Source of the DNA: JABGQS01 sp963666505
GTDB lineage: Bacteria > Bacillota > Clostridia > Christensenellales > SZUA-584
Reading direction: 5' to 3'
Length of the DNA stretch: 64,000 bases
NCBI GenBank assembly: GCA_963666505.2
Contig: CAXXXL010000005.1
Coordinates: forward strand, 1-64,000
The first letter of the stretch is position 1, and each line of letters starts with the position of its first letter. Shown piece after piece: positions 10,096-18,807 of the stretch. The position numbers and the translations under genes were made by a program. Under the pieces are notes generated by a model. That model had not been told where the DNA came from and ran no database searches. It worked only from the letters and a program-made list of their open reading frames with translations.

Positions 10096-10602
10096 ATGCA
10101 AATAATCAATTTACCCGGCTGGCTTATGATAGTTTCATATATCGTGTTGTGGCCGGTTTTCCAGGCGGGCATTGCGTGGATAGGAAGCAGACTTCCGGAT
10201 AGGTTTTTTGACCCGAAAAGTTTTTGGCTGAAGACGAGAAGGTGGGAAAAGGACGGGGATTTCTATAAGCACGTTTTCAGAGTGGACAGATGGAAACATC
10301 TGCTGCCCGACGGAGCTAAAGCGCATAAGGCAGGTTTTAGGAAAAAACAGCTCTCAAGCTATGAAACAGAGTACATAAAGTCCTTTATATCGGAGACAGG
10401 CAGAGCGGAGATTTTCCATTGGCTGCAGATTGTTCCTTTTTGGGTTTTCGGCTTGTGGAGCCCGCCGGTGGTTATTTGGATAATGCTGGGATATGCACTA
10501 CTCGTAAACCTTCCGTGCATAATAGCGCAGAGATACAACAGACCAAGGCTGGTAAAAATATATGATTACCTGCTCCGCAAGAAAGCGGGTAAGAGTAAAT
10601 GA
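10096..10602 (+). CDS. crtO: CrtO-like glycosyl-diaponeurosporenoate acyltransferase
   Basis: 168 residues with GGAAAG upstream. It shows the hallmarks of staphylococcal CrtO: IGSRLPDRFF near residue 35, WKHLLPDG near residue 72, an RAEIFHWL motif near 116, and a C-terminal IIAQRYNRPRL (S. aureus has IIVQRYNRPRL). Two to three membrane segments are visible. CrtO acylates the glucose of the glycosylated carotenoid acid, giving the membrane pigment staphyloxanthin. The pairing with the CrtQ-like enzyme argues that a glycosylated and acylated membrane lipid is made here. Its TGA overlaps the ATG of the uvsE frame. Confidence 0.87.
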   Translation: MQIINLPGWLMIVSYIVLWPVFQAGIAWIGSRLPDRFFDPKSFWLKTRRWEKDGDFYKHVFRVDRWKHLLPDGAKAHKAGFRKKQLSSYETEYIKSFISETGRAEIFHWLQIVPFWVFGLWSPPVVIWIMLGYALLVNLPCIIAQRYNRPRLVKIYDYLLRKKAGKSK

Positions 10603-11864
10603 AGATAGGCTATGCATGTGTGCATATAGGCAGTGAAAAAACAAAGATGAAAAGCCTGCGCCTAAAAAATGTTAATGAAGAAAACTTAAAGAGCGTTATA
10701 TCGGACAACCTTGATGCACTAGAGCAGATAATAGCATACAATACAGAAAACAATATAAAACTTTACAGGATCAGTTCAGACATAATACCTTTTGGTTCTC
10801 ACCCAGACAATACGTTTGATTGGCAAGCAAAGTTCAGTTATAAACTTAGACAAATAGGGGATATGATCTGCTAAAGCCGGCATAAGAGTGTCTATGCACC
10901 CCGGGACAGTATACTGTACTTAACTCGCCAAATGAAGAGACAGCTTCAAGAGCGGTTGAAGACCTTAAATACCACTGCGCATTACTTGATTCGCTTGGCT
11001 GCGGTAAAGACTGCAAAATTGTACTTCACGCAGGCGGAGCTGTATGGAGACAAGAATGGCTTCAAGCGCACAGATTTGACAGAGCGGTATATGAAGCTGG
11101 ATGAACAGGTCAAAAAACGGCTGGTAATCGAGAACGACGACAGGTCATATAATATAGAGGATATCCTTGAAATTTCAGATATTACAGGTGTGCCGGTAGT
11201 GTTCGACAACCTTCATCATGAACTGAACAGTCCGGAGAAGGCCGGTTCGGTATATGATTGGATAGAGAAGTGTGCAAAAACGTGGAAAAGCGAGGACGGA
11301 ATACAAAAGATACATTATTCTCAACAGGCACAAAGCGGCAGAAGAGGAGCGCATTCAGATTTTATAAAAGCTGATGAATTTTTGGAGTTTTATAAAGGGT
11401 TGAAAAAAAGCAACATTGATTTAATGCTGGAAGTCAAGGACAAGAACCTCTCGGCAGTAAAATGCAGTCTGCTTGTAAGCGATGCTCCTCATGTGAAATA
11501 TCTAGAGCGTGAATGGGTAAAATATAAGTATCTTGTGCTTTCCAGGTCTGCGCACGAATATAACAGTATAAGACAGCTTCTGAAGGATAAAAGAAGCCCC
11601 GATGCCGTCTCCTTTTACAGGTTAATCGAAAGCGCATTGGAGCGAGAACAAGATGCTGGCGCAGGCATAAACGCAGCCCAGCATATCTGGGGTTATTTCA
11701 AAACGAGCGCCACTGATACTGAAAAGAACAAATTCACCATGCTCGTCAGTGAGCATTCTGAAGGAAAAACTCGGTATGAACTAATAAAGCGTTTTCTCTT
11801 CAGTATGACGAAAAAATATAAGCAAGAATATCTTTTAAATAGTTTGTATTTCTACATGGATTGA
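10599..11864 (+). pseudogene. uvsE: UV damage endonuclease (UvsE/UVDE) with C-terminal DUF1722-like extension, three +1 frameshifts
   Basis: The ATG at 10599 overlaps the crtO stop. Frame 0 gives the UvsE N-terminus (KLYRISSDIIPFGSHP) and stops at 10872. The next family motif (RVSMHP) is one base out of register from 10873. The GQYTVLNSPNEE block is shifted again after an extra C in the run at 10899-10902. The text returns to frame 0 after an extra base near 11042, where IVLHAGGA joins YGDKNGF and the RLVIENDD metal-site segment. From about 11040 the frame is open to 11864, ending in a DUF1722-type helical domain. UVDE enzymes nick 5' to UV photoproducts and other lesions. With three single-base insertions inside 170 bp the gene is either dead or carries sequence errors. 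Its coupling to crtO suggests a photoprotection operon. Confidence 0.8.
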
Positions 11865-12175
11865 ATGACTTAGACAAAATAAATTCCATTAGAAGAAAAT
11901 ATTAGGTTTTATAATATCATATACCCGCTATATGTGAGAATTTATTTAAAGTACAGTATACCCGTATCGAATCATAGCTTTTACCAGTCCAATTGATTGA
12001 TTTTTACATAATATGTGTTTATACTTATAGTATGGGGTTTATATTTAACTTATAACTATCATTGTGAGTTTTATTATTTATCTTTTAAGCGAAGTGGAAA
12101 TATCAAAGACTTTCGGTAGTTGTGTATCTTTAAAGGAAAAACAACAAAGGAAAAGACAAAACATTGGAGGCACAT

Positions 12176-13228
12176 ATGGCTAAAATTCTGGTTGTCGATG
12201 ATGAACAGAGCATAAGGGCTACATTTGAGATTTTCTTAAAAAAAGAAGGTCACGAAGTTTTCTTAGCTGATGAAGTTAGTAAAGCAAATAAGATAGCTTC
12301 AGAGCAGGAATTGGATCTTATCATAACCGACATAATAATGCCAAAGGCTACAGGAATAGAGTTGTTGGGAGAGTACAAATCTAAAAAGGACAACATCCCT
12401 ATAATAGTGATGACTGGTGAGCCGACAATTGAAACAGCAAAGGAAGCGGTCAGGTATAATGCTAACGACTATTTGATCAAGCCTGTTTCAAAAGATACGC
12501 TGATTAAAGCCGTAAGGTATGCACTTAATGAGAAGACACTTGTAGACAAGAAAAGAAAACTTGAAATAGAGAATGAAAAATACAGGAACAACCTCGAAAA
12601 GTTGGTATTAAAGCGTACCCAGGCGTTGCAGAAGGCGGTCAACGGCACTATAGAGACGATAGTTCAGATATTACAGCACAAAGATCCGTATACCGTTGGC
12701 CATGTGCGAAGAGTCGGGGCGCTGTCCCTAGCAATTGCCGGCAAGCTTGGTATGGATGATGAACAGAAGAAATGTATCTATTTTGCGGGCTATCTTCACG
12801 ACATTGGCAAATTGTATATTGCATCAGAGATACTGTCAAAGCCGGGCAAGCTCAGTGAAGGTGAATTTGCAGTAGTAAAGGAACACGTAAGTAACGGATA
12901 TGAGCTGACAAAGAATATAGAGCTGCCGTGGCCGGTTGCCGACATTATAATGCAGCATCACGAAAGGCTGGATGGAAGCGGTTATCCAAATGGACTTAAG
13001 GGCGATGAGATAGGAGTCGAAGCACGTATACTTGCGATTGCCGACGTTATTGAAGCGATGACCTCCCACAGACCATACAGACCAGGGTTTGGTCTGGATA
13101 TAGCTCTGGACGAGATAAAAAAGAACATTGGGGTCCTATATGACAGAAAGGCAGCAACTGCAGCTATAGAGCTGTTCGAAAAGGACAATTACGATTTATC
13201 AACAGCACCAGGCTCTATGCTGCTTTAG
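12176..13228 (+). CDS. Response regulator with HD-GYP phosphodiesterase domain
   Basis: 350 residues from the ATG at 12176, which has GGAGG five bases upstream (12166-12170). A TTG-initiated extension to 12164 would place the Shine-Dalgarno inside the gene. Residues 1-120 are a CheY-like receiver with DD at 8-9 and phospho-acceptor Asp52 (ITDIIMP). A linker helix follows, then an HD-GYP domain with GHVRRV, LHDIGK, a QHHERLDGSGYP motif and AIADVIEAM. HD-GYP domains hydrolyse cyclic di-GMP or related dinucleotides. It begins an operon with two histidine kinases (gap 12 bp to the next), which are its likely phosphodonors. A truncated paralogue of the same N-terminus lies at 47653. Confidence 0.92.
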   Translation: MAKILVVDDEQSIRATFEIFLKKEGHEVFLADEVSKANKIASEQELDLIITDIIMPKATGIELLGEYKSKKDNIPIIVMTGEPTIETAKEAVRYNANDYLIKPVSKDTLIKAVRYALNEKTLVDKKRKLEIENEKYRNNLEKLVLKRTQALQKAVNGTIETIVQILQHKDPYTVGHVRRVGALSLAIAGKLGMDDEQKKCIYFAGYLHDIGKLYIASEILSKPGKLSEGEFAVVKEHVSNGYELTKNIELPWPVADIIMQHHERLDGSGYPNGLKGDEIGVEARILAIADVIEAMTSHRPYRPGFGLDIALDEIKKNIGVLYDRKAATAAIELFEKDNYDLSTAPGSMLL

Positions 13229-13240
13229 GATGGTAAAATT

Positions 13241-16200
13241 ATGAATGAAGGTTTCTATAAGAATATTTTAGAAAACAGTCCGTTAGGATATGCATATCAT
13301 AAAGTGCTGGTTGATGAAAAAGGTGAGCCTGTAGATTTTGTATTTCTTGACGTAAACGAGACTTTTTCAAAACTAACAGGGCTAAAGAAATCTGATGTTA
13401 TCGACAGAAAAGCAACCGAAGTGCTCCCTGGTATTAATAGACGAAAGCCAAACTGGATCAAGGTTTACGGAGAAATTGCACTTTCCGGAACCGAAAGCGA
13501 TTTTGAGGGATATTCAAACACATTTAATGCGCCTTACCGTGCGAAAGCCTATTGCCCTGAAAAGGGTTATTTTATTTTGATTTTCGTTGACATCTCAAAA
13601 GAAAAGAGCCTTGAAGACGAAATGGCCGAGCTTTATGAAATAAGCCCTTTCGAAATATACAAGTTTGACAGGACAGGCAAAATCATAGGCATGAACAGCA
13701 AAGCTGGAAGGAACAGCGGATATAACCGAATTGAGCTTCTTGACATGAATATCAAGGACTTTTTAGTTTCAAAAGATAGTGTAAAGAATTTTGAAAGACA
13801 GGTTTTGTCAGGGTCTGACAAGAAGGAATACAATTGGGAGTATCCATACCTCACAAAAGATGGGCATACGAGATTTGGAAGATGCACATTATTGCGGCAG
13901 GAAGACGGCAACTTTGTAGTGTTTACCAATGACATAACCGATTATTACATGAGCAGGCAAGAGGAAGAAAATATTAAACAGCAGTATAAAAAGCTGTTTG
14001 AGAATCTGAACAGCGCAGCAATAATCTATGATGTAAAAAATGACGGAAAAAAGGCTGAAGACTATATAATAGCGGACATTAACAAAATTGGATGTAAAAT
14101 TGAAAACATAAGGAAAAAAGAAGTGTTGGGTATGAATTTGAAGAAATTCCGACCACACGTTAACGAATTTGGAATTATCGAGAAGTTCTGCAGTGTGTAT
14201 GAAACAGGTAAGCCCATTCACTTTCCGCCGGCGTTATATCCTGATGGTGAAGAAAAAAGGTATTTTGAAAACGATATATTTAAACTGAATGATACCCAGA
14301 TAGTCGCACTATACAACGATGTTACGAAGTTTATGGAAGAGCATCAAGAGCTTGATGAGAAGAAAAAAATGCTGGACAGTTATTTGCAGAAAGCGCCTTA
14401 TGGCATTTTTATCGCTGATGCAAACGGAAAGTACAAGGATGTGAACGAAGAGGCTCAGAAGATGTCCGGCTACAGCAGGAAAGAGCTGATTTCAATGAAT
14501 GTTAACTCTCTTCAAGCTCCGGATACTAAGATGCCAGGCAGCAAAAGCTTTGCAATTCTTAAAGGAAATGGCTCCATTGAAATGGAGAAGGATTACATAA
14601 CCAAAAAAGGTGAAAGAAGGACATGGTACTTAAGGGCAGCTAAGGTTGATAATGATAACTATGTCGGGTTCTTTAGGGATATTACTGCAGAAAAAGAAAC
14701 TCAGCGTGAGCTTGAGCGTTCCAGGGAGGAAATGAGAGCTCTGATCAACCATGCCGGTGTGGGGATAGGCTATTTTGACGCAGACGGCAGAGCCTTGCTG
14801 TTTAACAACATCGCAGCAAACAGCACTGGCGCAACTCCGGGAGAAATCGAAGGTAAGACTATTGATGAGCTGTTCCCCAAAGAAGACGCAAAGGTTTATA
14901 AAAAACGGTTCGAGCAAGCACTAATTTCAAAAAAGGCAAAAGAATATGTGGATCTAGACATAACACCTGAAGGTAAAAAGTGGTATACAAGCACGTATAA
15001 CATGATATATGACTCTAATAAAGAAAGCTTGGGAGTTGAAGTTACCGTAAAAGATATTACTAAAGTGAAAGAATCGGAGGAAGCGCTTAGGTTAAGCGAA
15101 GAAAGATTCAGAAGCATGATTGAAGCGAGCAGTGCAAATATGCTGCTTATCAATCCTGAAAATGCAAAGATAGAACATGCGAACCCTGCTGCTTGCAGTT
15201 TCTATGGGTGGCCTTTAAAAGAAATGCTTAAGAAGACAAAATACGATCTGAATATTATATCAAAAAGTGAAGTTGACGAAAATATAATTTCAATTGTGAA
15301 AAAAGGTAGTACTAGGTTGAATTTGAAGCATAAACTTAGGGATGGCAGGGTTAGAGATGTTATCGTTGATTCAACATTAGTTGAAATCGATGGTAAGAAA
15401 CAGCTGTTTTCTATAATATTCGATGATACAGAAAGGGTAGAAGCAGAGAAAAAGCTCAATGAGAGAGCTAACAGATACAGGCTGCTTTTCGAGGATGCGC
15501 CGCTTGGTTACCAATCGCTTGACGAAGAAGGAAGATTTATCGTGGTAAACGATACTTGGCTGCAGATGTTTGGGTATAATAAAAAAGATGTTATAGGTAA
15601 GAGGTTCGATAAATTCATAGTTCCGGATGAAGCAAATAAGTTCGAAGAAGCTTTTCAGAATTTCAAGGGAATAGGCAACAATATTGTTGATCTCAGGATG
15701 GTTAAAAAGGACAATAGCATTATTACAGTGAAATTTACAAGCAGGAAAGCACACAAAGGCCCGGGTAGTTTGAAGAATGCGCATTGTCACTGTATACTTA
15801 GCGATATCACGGATCAGCTCGAAGCACAGAAAAAGCTGGAAAGCAACGAGAGACGACTGAGACGTTCACAGAAAATAGCCAAATCCGGCTCTTGGGAGAT
15901 AGAAGAAGGCAGCGACATGATATGGGCTTCAGAGAATGCTTTTGCAATATACGGGATGCCAGAGGATACAGGACATGTCAGCGTAGATTATGTTGAACAG
16001 TGCATCCATGAAGATGACAGAGAGATGGCGCATAAGGCTCTTATCGACTTTAGAGAAGGCAAAAGAGGATATGACCTCATTTTTCGTATCAAACCTCCGC
16101 TAACCGGGGAAACAAAATATATAAGATCGGTAGCCGAACTTGAAGTAAGCAGCGATAATAAAACACAGAGGGTGCTGGGTGCTATAAGAGATATAACCGA

Positions 16201-16969
16201 ACAGGTCCACATGGAAAAAGAAAAGGAAAAGGCAGACAGCATACTCAGAAACCAGCAGAAGCTGGAATCGATAGGTACACTTGCAAGCGGAATTGCACAC
16301 GAAATAAACAACCCGATAAACGGCATACTTAACTATGGTCAGGTAATTTCAGACAGTGTAGAGGATGGCTCCGAGATTAAGGGGTTTGCAAAAGAGATAA
16401 TCCGAGAGACTAACAGGGTTTCCGTTATAGTCAAAAACTTACTTGATTTCTCAAGACAAAACAACCAGCAGCACAGTTATGCACGCCTGGAAGATATAGT
16501 GGAGAGCACACTTTCGCTAACGCGGACGATATTCAGGCACGATAACATTGAATTAAATGTCAAGATCGCAAATAACATCTGCAAAATAAAGTGCAGGAGC
16601 CAGCAAATACAGCAGGTTTTGATGAATCTGCTTACGAACGCAAGGGATGCGCTAAACGAGCGGTATCCGGGTGCTGATAAGAATAAGATAATCAATCTTA
16701 CCTGCAAACAGTACACTAAGGATAAAAGAAAATGGGTATCCATAGAAGTTGAGGATTTCGGATACGGTATAACCGAAGAAACCAAACAGAGGATATATGA
16801 TCCTTTCTTCACTACAAAGAAAGGAGATAAAGGTACGGGGCTTGGGCTGTCTATAAGCTATGGCATTGTTAAGGAACATCACGGACAGATCATTGTGGAA
16901 TCAGAGCCGGATAAGTTTACCAGGTTCACGTTACACCTGCCGTGTGACAACGGCTGGGATCTAAAATAG
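13241..16969 (+). CDS. Soluble multi-PAS sensor histidine kinase (about eight PAS domains)
   Basis: 1242 residues with no membrane segment. About eight PAS units can be followed, beginning near residues 5, 130, 250, 375, 500, 625, 750 and 885; several carry the usual NEEAQKMSGYSRKEL-type core and a D-IT or DDTE-type exit. The kinase core starts near 1000: QKLESIGTLASGIAHEINNP with phospho-acceptor His1020, the N box NARDAL, and G boxes DFGYG and GTGLGLSIS. The N-box region and DHp helix resemble the next kinase (NAKDAL, SGVAHEINNP), so the two are paralogous in their cores. A cytoplasmic, multi-input sensor is implied, for example redox, flavin or small ligands; no cofactor-specific residue (heme His, FMN Cys) is evident. 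The likely output is the HD-GYP regulator upstream. Confidence 0.93.
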   Translation: MNEGFYKNILENSPLGYAYHKVLVDEKGEPVDFVFLDVNETFSKLTGLKKSDVIDRKATEVLPGINRRKPNWIKVYGEIALSGTESDFEGYSNTFNAPYRAKAYCPEKGYFILIFVDISKEKSLEDEMAELYEISPFEIYKFDRTGKIIGMNSKAGRNSGYNRIELLDMNIKDFLVSKDSVKNFERQVLSGSDKKEYNWEYPYLTKDGHTRFGRCTLLRQEDGNFVVFTNDITDYYMSRQEEENIKQQYKKLFENLNSAAIIYDVKNDGKKAEDYIIADINKIGCKIENIRKKEVLGMNLKKFRPHVNEFGIIEKFCSVYETGKPIHFPPALYPDGEEKRYFENDIFKLNDTQIVALYNDVTKFMEEHQELDEKKKMLDSYLQKAPYGIFIADANGKYKDVNEEAQKMSGYSRKELISMNVNSLQAPDTKMPGSKSFAILKGNGSIEMEKDYITKKGERRTWYLRAAKVDNDNYVGFFRDITAEKETQRELERSREEMRALINHAGVGIGYFDADGRALLFNNIAANSTGATPGEIEGKTIDELFPKEDAKVYKKRFEQALISKKAKEYVDLDITPEGKKWYTSTYNMIYDSNKESLGVEVTVKDITKVKESEEALRLSEERFRSMIEASSANMLLINPENAKIEHANPAACSFYGWPLKEMLKKTKYDLNIISKSEVDENIISIVKKGSTRLNLKHKLRDGRVRDVIVDSTLVEIDGKKQLFSIIFDDTERVEAEKKLNERANRYRLLFEDAPLGYQSLDEEGRFIVVNDTWLQMFGYNKKDVIGKRFDKFIVPDEANKFEEAFQNFKGIGNNIVDLRMVKKDNSIITVKFTSRKAHKGPGSLKNAHCHCILSDITDQLEAQKKLESNERRLRRSQKIAKSGSWEIEEGSDMIWASENAFAIYGMPEDTGHVSVDYVEQCIHEDDREMAHKALIDFREGKRGYDLIFRIKPPLTGETKYIRSVAELEVSSDNKTQRVLGAIRDITEQVHMEKEKEKADSILRNQQKLESIGTLASGIAHEINNPINGILNYGQVISDSVEDGSEIKGFAKEIIRETNRVSVIVKNLLDFSRQNNQQHSYARLEDIVESTLSLTRTIFRHDNIELNVKIANNICKIKCRSQQIQQVLMNLLTNARDALNERYPGADKNKIINLTCKQYTKDKRKWVSIEVEDFGYGITEETKQRIYDPFFTTKKGDKGTGLGLSISYGIVKEHHGQIIVESEPDKFTRFTLHLPCDNGWDLK

Positions 16970-16992
16970 AAAACATATAAACGGGGAAAGCG

Positions 16993-18714
16993 ATGAAAAG
17001 AATCATAATTACAGCTATCTTATTTGCTATATTATTTTTCCCAATGTCAGCGCTATGCAGTGATGATGCCGAGAATAAATACAAGAGCGCAACAGAATAT
17101 GACTACCCTCCCTTTTCTGTAACGACCGATGGCAATGCAGACGGTTTTTCGGTTGAGCTGTTAAAAGAGGTTGCCGATGTAATGGGTCTGAAAATCTCTT
17201 TCAAAGTTGATAGCTGGGCAAATATAAAGGGAGAACTCAAAGAAGGGGAACTGGATGTTTTACCGCTTGTTGGATACACACAGGAAAGAGATGAATACTT
17301 AGACTTTTCCGTGCCGTATATTATTATGCACGGGAATATTTTTATAAGAACAGACAATACTGACATTCGAACAGAGGATGACCTGTTTGGCAAACGAATA
17401 TTGGTCATGGAGGGCGACAGCGCACACGAATATGCCATAAAGATGGGTCTTGGAGACGAGCTTACTTTAACGAGCACATATCAGGAAGCTTTTGAGCTGC
17501 TGGCGTCTGGGGAATATGATGCAGTTCTTGCCCAAAGCCTTGTGGGTGAGCAGCTTATCTCGCAGATGGCGCTTAGCAACGTTAAGGCAGCAACAAAGAT
17601 AGATGAAGACGGACTGACTGAGATAAGAACGAACCTTACAGGTTTCGAGCAGAAGTTCTGCTTTGCAGTCAGGGAAGGGGATAAAGAACTTCTTTCGAAG
17701 CTTAATGAAGGGCTTGCAATAGTTTCTACCAATGGTACATTCGATAGGCTTTATATCAAGTGGTTCCCGTTCCTTACAGACACTAAACCGAGTTTTCATG
17801 ATATAGCTGATGCTTCAGCCATAGTAATATTGCCGGTGCTGCTCATAACGCTGATATTAGTTGTTATTTTTGTTAGAAGGCATATCAAAAAAAAGACTCT
17901 GGAGCTGGAGAAGTCAAACAGAGCCATGTTAGAAATGGAATCCCACTTAAGGTCTCAGCAAAAATTAGAGTCGGTAGGTGTTCTTGCAAGTGGCGTTGCT
18001 CACGAAATAAACAATCCGCTCAACGGCATACTCAATTACGGACAGGTTATACTGGACGTCGTAAAGAATGAAGAATTAAATTGCAATGATTACAGGGACT
18101 CAATCGCCACGTTTTCAAAGGAAATAATAAAAGAGTCGGACAGGATATCCGGAGTCGTAGGAAACCTTCTTCAGTTTGCTCGCACGGGCAGCAAGCGGTT
18201 TGTTGAAATACAGATAGCAGATATAATCAACAATATCTTAAATCTTATTGACACAGTAATCAAGCAGGACCAGATTGCACTCGAAATTGACATACAGCCG
18301 GATCTGCCAAAAATCGAATGCAGGAGCCAGGAGATACAACAAGTTCTGCTTAATCTTATAATCAACGCAAAAGATGCGCTCAACGCAAAATACAAAGGAT
18401 TTGATGAACAAAAAACTATTAACGTCAACGTGTCAGAGGTCGATTCTGACAAACAAAAGATGATAAGAATAACAGTAAGGGACAACGGCAACGGCATACC
18501 AAAGGATATTGGAGAGAACATATTCGATCCGTTCTTTACTACAAAGAACAGGTCTGAAGGAACGGGACTTGGCCTTTATATCAGCTTTGGTATAGTCAAA
18601 GATCACGGCGGGCAGATGAGTTTTAAAACAAAGCAGGGAGAGTTCACTCAGTTTATTGCTGATTTGCCTGTCAAGCAGAAAAATGAGGGGAATGAGGGGG
18701 AAGATATCAGTTAA
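16993..18714 (+). CDS. Hybrid of an extracellular solute-binding (SBP_bac_3) sensor and a histidine kinase
   Basis: 573 residues. A signal peptide (1-23) precedes a family 3 periplasmic binding domain (about 30-260) with YDYPPFSVTTDGNADGFSVEL and LDVLPLVGYTQERDEYLDFS, as in BvgS/ArtJ-type amino acid sensors. One membrane helix at about 275-295 leads to the kinase: SGVAHEINNPLNGILNYGQV with His337, N box NAKDAL, and G box GTGLGLYIS. It therefore joins external ligand binding to phosphorylation in one chain. It is 23 bp downstream of the multi-PAS kinase and has no regulator of its own, so it probably signals to the HD-GYP regulator. The last residues are EGNEGEDIS, then a terminator. Confidence 0.93.
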   Translation: MKRIIITAILFAILFFPMSALCSDDAENKYKSATEYDYPPFSVTTDGNADGFSVELLKEVADVMGLKISFKVDSWANIKGELKEGELDVLPLVGYTQERDEYLDFSVPYIIMHGNIFIRTDNTDIRTEDDLFGKRILVMEGDSAHEYAIKMGLGDELTLTSTYQEAFELLASGEYDAVLAQSLVGEQLISQMALSNVKAATKIDEDGLTEIRTNLTGFEQKFCFAVREGDKELLSKLNEGLAIVSTNGTFDRLYIKWFPFLTDTKPSFHDIADASAIVILPVLLITLILVVIFVRRHIKKKTLELEKSNRAMLEMESHLRSQQKLESVGVLASGVAHEINNPLNGILNYGQVILDVVKNEELNCNDYRDSIATFSKEIIKESDRISGVVGNLLQFARTGSKRFVEIQIADIINNILNLIDTVIKQDQIALEIDIQPDLPKIECRSQEIQQVLLNLIINAKDALNAKYKGFDEQKTINVNVSEVDSDKQKMIRITVRDNGNGIPKDIGENIFDPFFTTKNRSEGTGLGLYISFGIVKDHGGQMSFKTKQGEFTQFIADLPVKQKNEGNEGEDIS

Positions 18715-18748
18715 CCTTACCTTTCAAGCTTCGCGGAAGAATAATAAT

Positions 18749-18776
18749 AGGGAGCCCTTATAAATAAGAGCTCCCT
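18749..18776. terminator. Bidirectional rho-independent terminator between convergent genes
   Basis: AGGGAGC at 18749-18755 pairs with GCTCCCT at 18770-18776, followed by TTAGTTTT. It lies between the kinase gene ending at 18714 and the minus-strand gene ending at 18808. Confidence 0.6.
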
Positions 18777-18807
18777 TTAGTTTTGGTTAGTTTCACTTTA
18801 CTTTATG

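Noticed and set aside
10872..11042. Programmed frameshifting or an intron in uvsE
   Set aside because: Three separate single-base shifts with no slippery site plus pseudoknot and no intron-like insertion; mutation or sequence error is simpler.
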